DNA of 64,000 nt from Pholiota molesta (Eukaryota; Basidiomycota; Agaricomycetes; Agaricales; Strophariaceae), in NCBI GenBank assembly GCA_014925825.1, contig JACGCK010000003.1:620001-684000 (forward strand), in the 5' to 3' direction. The position numbers and the translations under genes were made by a program. The notes beneath the pieces are model-generated. The model was not told where the DNA came from and did not search any database. It was given only the letters and a program-made list of their open reading frames with translations. Below are positions 59,638 to 64,000 of this stretch, piece by piece (the first letter of the stretch is position 1; each line of letters opens with the position of its first letter).

Positions 59638-62600
59638 ATGCAAGCCGCCGTCCCCAACCCTCCCACCAGTCAGCCCCACCCCGTCGACGCTCCCAAGCAC
59701 TCTGCCATGGACCAACCAGCCCCCGAACCGCAGGCTGCCCAGGTATCAGATGCTGCCAGTGTCCACAGTATGCCTGCCGTCCATATCACGGAGCCCGCAA
59801 CTCCTGTAGATCAGGCGCGGTCTCCAGTGTCCAACGAGTTCTCTTCGCTGTCAGGTCGTGCGCCCCCACCTTCACCAGTAACCCCCACGTCGAGGAGCAC
59901 CACCGCCCAGGAGGATTCAGCGCCACTTACACAGCAGCAGCGACGGGCAAGGCATCGGTCAGCGATAGAGGTAAGCACACCCTTCCATGACCCGCACTAT
60001 CTGTTCACAACCTCATGTTCATCAGCCTCGGTCTTCGAATCGGTTATCTGGTTTCTTTAATAATCTTATTCACCGCCGGGAGCCTCATAATGCATCCTCC
60101 CGGGAACCCATTCAAGAAGATCCTCCTCAGCAAGAACAACCTACAACTACCTCAGAGGCAGCATCCCGAGCATCATCTCCTCTTCCAACCCGACCGGTCA
60201 CCCCTCCACCCCCTCCCCTTCCACCTCCAACCCTACAAGAACTTGGTCTCTCACTTTCAGCAATGACTACTGAACTTGCGCCCTCGCATTTTAGCACGCC
60301 ACCCTTCAGTGGTGCATTTCTCGCTCCTCATTACTTGCTTTTATGTCATGCACAAGGTCTCGACGTCTTGCCTCTTACTTCGCCCCCTGCAGCCCAGCCT
60401 TATGCTCTCGTTCGGCGCGTAAGCTTCAAGAGTGTAGTCGTAATGGAGCACCGCGGTGTTCTTGTGGCTATTGCAGGTAGAAGAGACGGTGTGCGGGTTT
60501 ATGCATTGGAAGAGGTGAAGAAGGCAATAGAATGGCGTATTGAGGTGGAGCTCAAACGGGAACGAGACCGTACTCGAAGAGAAAATACCAGGAAACCAAT
60601 GCTACGAACCTTGGATATCCTTGAATCCCGCGATTCAGCAGAGAAAACGAGGAAGGCCAGTCTTTCTACACCCCCTCCAGGCGATTCAGATCGAATTCGT
60701 GCCAACATATTACGCAAAAGTTCCCTGAACGCTCTGCCTCTACCCCCCTCCCCTCCTCCCGTCCCACTTATACCTCGTTCAGCAACGCCAAGGACACCGA
60801 GAAAACGGCCTACCACTCCCTCTGTACAAATCCCGTCAGATCCACCTGGACCTTCTGGTCATCCTCCTCCATACGTTGGTCCTTCTGAAACTTCGGTCCC
60901 CAGTTTGCAAAATCGACCATCATTCGTGTCTCTCAGGCCCAGAACCGGATCGGTCAGCAATGTCCTCGCCGGGGCACCGAGTCATCATTCGGTTAACCCT
61001 TCAAGAGCAGAAGGGGACGATTCCAAAGCCGACTGGGCCGAATCCAGCGACGAAGAGGCCATTGACGTCGTAGCCGCCGGCTCGAGTGGTAGTCATCTGG
61101 ACGAGCGCACGAGCGCTACTTTGTCACCCAATCTGGCAATCACTTCTCCTCAGCTTTCACCAATTTTACCAACTCTACCCTTGCCTCCCATTTCTCGAAC
61201 TACAACAGCGGCCACAGCTGTACCGAGAAGGAACCGACCGTCAAATTTGGACCTTACTCTGGCCCGGACACAGACAATACCCCCTCCTGAACCGTCGCCT
61301 GCTCCCACCCTCATTACGTTACGACAGGCGCTCACACAGACACCCCCAGCTCTTGATGGAAACGAAGTTGTTAATCCAGACACGCCGTTTTTCGAAGGTG
61401 ATGATGACGAAGAAGAGATTGAAGGTCACATCAGTCTTGCCCAAGCTCTGCTCGAAAGTCGCATACCAGATTTGCCCCCGATTGGTACGCGACGCGCCCA
61501 GGAACCCATTATCATCACCCCTTCGAATTCGCTGACCGGCAGGCCGGTTTCAGAAGAGCCCTCTACCCCGAGCATTTCCGAAGAGCAAGAGCCAGCGTCA
61601 ACCGGGCGCAATTCGAGCAACGCTGGGAGCAGGCGTCGTCGGCGGTGGTCTATTATGATCAGCAGCCCGTCCAGCGAGGCCAGCCACGCGGACAATGCGC
61701 CGTCGAATGCTACGCCTTCAACTGCGCCTGCGACGCGCCTCACCAACCGGTTTACGCGCTCGCACTCATTCCGTTCGAACATCTCGCAGGCAACGACGAT
61801 GCGGTCAGCGTCGGCGATGGAGCAAGTTGCGCCTGCATCTGCGGTCCCCAGCGCAGCACCGGCGATGTCGTCCGTGCCCGATCTGACAGCAACAAGTGCC
61901 GTAACGCCTACATCTTCACGGGCATCGCGCTTTATCCCGAGGATTATCAGCAATGCGCTTCATCGACGGAAATCGAGCGAACGGCTGCCCGTGATGCCTA
62001 TTAGCCCAATAGACGCCAATGAGGGTAATCGCTGGACTCCAAACCAATCACCACCACCGAAATTGGAATATGTTAAGCTTCCTGGAACGAAAGGTGCTCT
62101 TTTGGTCAAGGCCGTTGAAACAGCGAAGAAAAGGTACGCGACTTCTTTTCTTCTACATTCGTGTCATTGAGTGACTCTCGTTTTCGTATTTCTATGATAT
62201 CTTTAGCTTCCTGGCCATTCTCTGTGGCGACAACGGAGAAAAGGTCGAGCTATTCGCTGGCACCTATCGGACGGCACTCGGATTGTCAAGGACATTTATT
62301 CTGCCAGATTCGCCACGTTCGCTAGAGCTACAACTCCAGGGGGATGACCTCGTCGAGGTATTTTTGGTGTTTGCGCAGAATGTGTTCGGCCTGGAACCCG
62401 CCACGGTGCGTGTCCGCGAGGTGCGCATCGGGCGTGCGGAGCGCAGGGCGGCCCGGCGTCGAGCGCGCGAGAACCGCCCAGGCGAACAGTCCACGAACGA
62501 GGGGGATCAACTCGAAGAGGAAACGAACGTGAGCGTCAGCATTGGCGTGTCCGTCCCGAGTACAGTGGCTGCAGTCACTGGCTCCGATGCCCCAACGCGA

Positions 62601-63929
62601 TCAGGCAGCCCGACCCTCGTTGCGAATGAGCATCCATCCGTCTCTGGGGAACGTACCCAGACCCCTGAACTTACAAATACTACCTCTAATACCCAGTCAG
62701 ATGACCTCTTACTACTTGCTACCGCTCAGATGGGCCCTTATACCACATTCCAGCAACTACAATTTGCACCTAATTTCCACTAGCCTCTATTGCAGATGAG
62801 TATGTTATTCCCCCCACATACCCTTCTTTCTTGGAATATAAAGCCAAGCACGAACCGGATAACGACGGCAATGTCTCGCAAACTACAGACCTACCGCAGA
62901 CGCAGTTCTCCCCACCCGGCCTGCCAGTTCCTACGCCCACAACGCCCCCGAAATGGTATTACCGGGATCCTAAAAATGTCGTCCATGGTAAGTCCTATAC
63001 GTACTATTCAACGTTTGTTCGTAATAATGCTGATGCGTTCATTAGGCCCATGGAAATCTTCCCTCATGCAAGCATGGTATAAAGACGGTCTCCTCCCACC
63101 CGATCTTCCGGTCAGACGCGAAGAAGACACTGAATATATGCTCCTTAAAGATCTCCGGCTGCAAAGCGTGGACCCGACGCAGCCCTTCCGCGTCGTGACG
63201 CCATTGGTCGATGCACAGCAAACCGGACCCTCGAGATTAGACGAGAGCCTCACATCTACTAAAGAGATGCAGCTCCTGTCCCCTATATCTCTACTGGAAC
63301 AGCCAAGGCACTTCGGCCCACCCGCATTGTTCTTCTCATCGCGTGGGGGCCACAGCACCTCTATCGTTGATGTGCGTGGGCGGTCGGTGCTAAAGAGCAA
63401 GTTCCTGTGGAGCAATGACGACGCGGACAATGCCAAGGTGTCGTCGACGGGCAAGCTGGGCGATGTTAAGCGCCTTGAGGCATTCGACGTGAAGAAGGGT
63501 GCGGTACTCGTCGCAATGCGGCAGGGTGGTCTGGAAGTCGTCGATCTCGGCGACGCTCTCCTCAAACCTGCGGACCAGTCCCGTACGGTATTGCCCAATT
63601 ACAACCCACCTCTGAGCAATATCAACCGCCGCGCGCCGTTTATATGGAAAATAGGCTCACCCCTAACTACACCGACCACGAGTCAGGGTGCAGGCCTAGA
63701 CGCCAAGACTACCGGTTCGTATGGGCTGTCCATGGGGAAGAAGGTATCGCTCATCTCGACCAGAAACTCGAACAGCAAGACGGACTCGTTCTCGCCTGAT
63801 TTCGATGTGGACCCACAAGACGAAGTTCTATTTTTAGGACGCAAAGAGGACGAGGTTTACTTGTGCGAACGGAATGCTGTTTCATTCAGGATATTAAGGT
63901 TGTCTCCGACAAGTCATGACACAGTATAG
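59638..63929 (+). CDS. Large Ser/Pro-rich protein with CNH-like segments and a GYF domain
   Basis: Exons: 59638-59970, 60026-62133, 62207-62987, 63046-63929, about 1368 aa. After a disordered N-terminus comes a CNH-like propeller start (SGAFLAPHYLLLCHAQGLDV, SFKSVVVMEHRGVLVAIAG, DGVRVYALEEV), then a very long Ser/Pro linker, then KGALLVKAVETAKKSFLAIL and FILPDSPRSLELQLQGDDLV. A GYF domain follows near residue 1062 (KWYYRDPKNVVHGPWKSSLM, then AWYKDGLLPPDLPVRR), where GPW replaces the usual GPF. A last beta-rich part ends at YLCERNAVSFRILR. The frame needs one extra base in the CC at 62777; with it exon 62207-62987 fits its phases. GYF domains bind proline-rich peptides; the rest suggests a scaffold in signalling or mRNA control. 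The 3' end might extend past the window by a further intron. Confidence 0.65.
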
Positions 63930-64000
63930 GATGATTATTTCCACGAACTATCATGCATACCAACGCAACCTCATGGATTTTTCGCACATTACTCCTTTTG

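Noticed and set aside
63895..63945. A 31-nt intron extending the CNH-GYF gene past its stop
   Set aside because: Too short for an intron in this genome; the stop at 63929 is retained, with a note that the window ends soon after.
1..64000. tRNA, rRNA and CRISPR features
   Set aside because: None seen on reading; CRISPR is not expected in a fungal genome. A tRNA scan would be decisive for missed tRNAs.

Overview
The window is a gene-dense stretch of nuclear DNA from a filamentous basidiomycete, most likely an Agaricomycete. Genes carry many short introns (about 48-80 nt, usually GT-AG, often with a CTAAT-like branch site), intergenic gaps are small, and the gene content is typical of such fungi, including a secreted GH74-CBM1 xyloglucanase. 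No bacterial features, tRNA genes, rRNA genes or CRISPR arrays were seen. Gene models below were spliced by hand from reading frame, splice signals and family similarity. Exon phases close for each full model, apart from marked places where one base appears to be missing.

Layout. 1-5.7 kb: the 3' end of the Elongator subunit gene ELP4, then a large LRR-RhoGEF. 6-12 kb: two tandem amino-acid permease paralogues on the minus strand. 12.8-29.9 kb: a housekeeping block: REV7 (+), sorting nexin SNX4/ATG24 (-), a PTM1-like GOST protein (+), RPB2 (-), DLT1 (+), a cytochrome b5 reductase (-), a dual-specificity phosphatase (+), TVP23 (-). 30.3-39.6 kb: the xyloglucanase (-), an unresolved stretch, a third permease copy in opposite orientation, and a shortened beta-lactamase-like serine hydrolase. 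39.7-47.7 kb: a repeat island holding a 2.0 kb non-autonomous hAT-like element and a 4.8 kb Ty1/copia retrotransposon, with a small mitochondrial alpha/beta-hydrolase gene between them. 48-64 kb: auxin-efflux-carrier family protein (+), MMM1 (-), a tubulin-tyrosine-ligase-like protein (+), a CDK11/CDK10-type kinase (+), RAP1 (-), D-2-hydroxyglutarate dehydrogenase (-) and a CNH-like plus GYF protein (+) that runs almost to the window end.

The genes do not form one pathway. The housekeeping ones cover translation and tRNA modification (ELP4), transcription (RPB2), translesion synthesis (REV7), telomere structure (RAP1), endosome and Golgi traffic (SNX4, TVP23), ER-mitochondria contacts (MMM1) and signalling (RhoGEF, phosphatase, CDK). 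The accessory part is the 6-12 kb and 30-48 kb region: repeated permease copies, a secreted polysaccharide-degrading enzyme, and transposons.

Most notable: three permease copies share a 16-exon structure ending in a 6-nt exon, and the third has lost one intron exactly; a hAT-like element with an 8-bp target duplication, a GC-rich internal array and a roughly 0.8 kb hairpin but no recognisable transposase; several non-canonical introns (one AT-AC and three GC-AG) and very small exons (3, 6, 7 and 10 nt); and a recurrent pattern of single missing bases, mostly in short homopolymers, in conserved genes including RPB2. The last pattern looks like consensus-sequence error and lowers confidence in calling any gene here a pseudogene.
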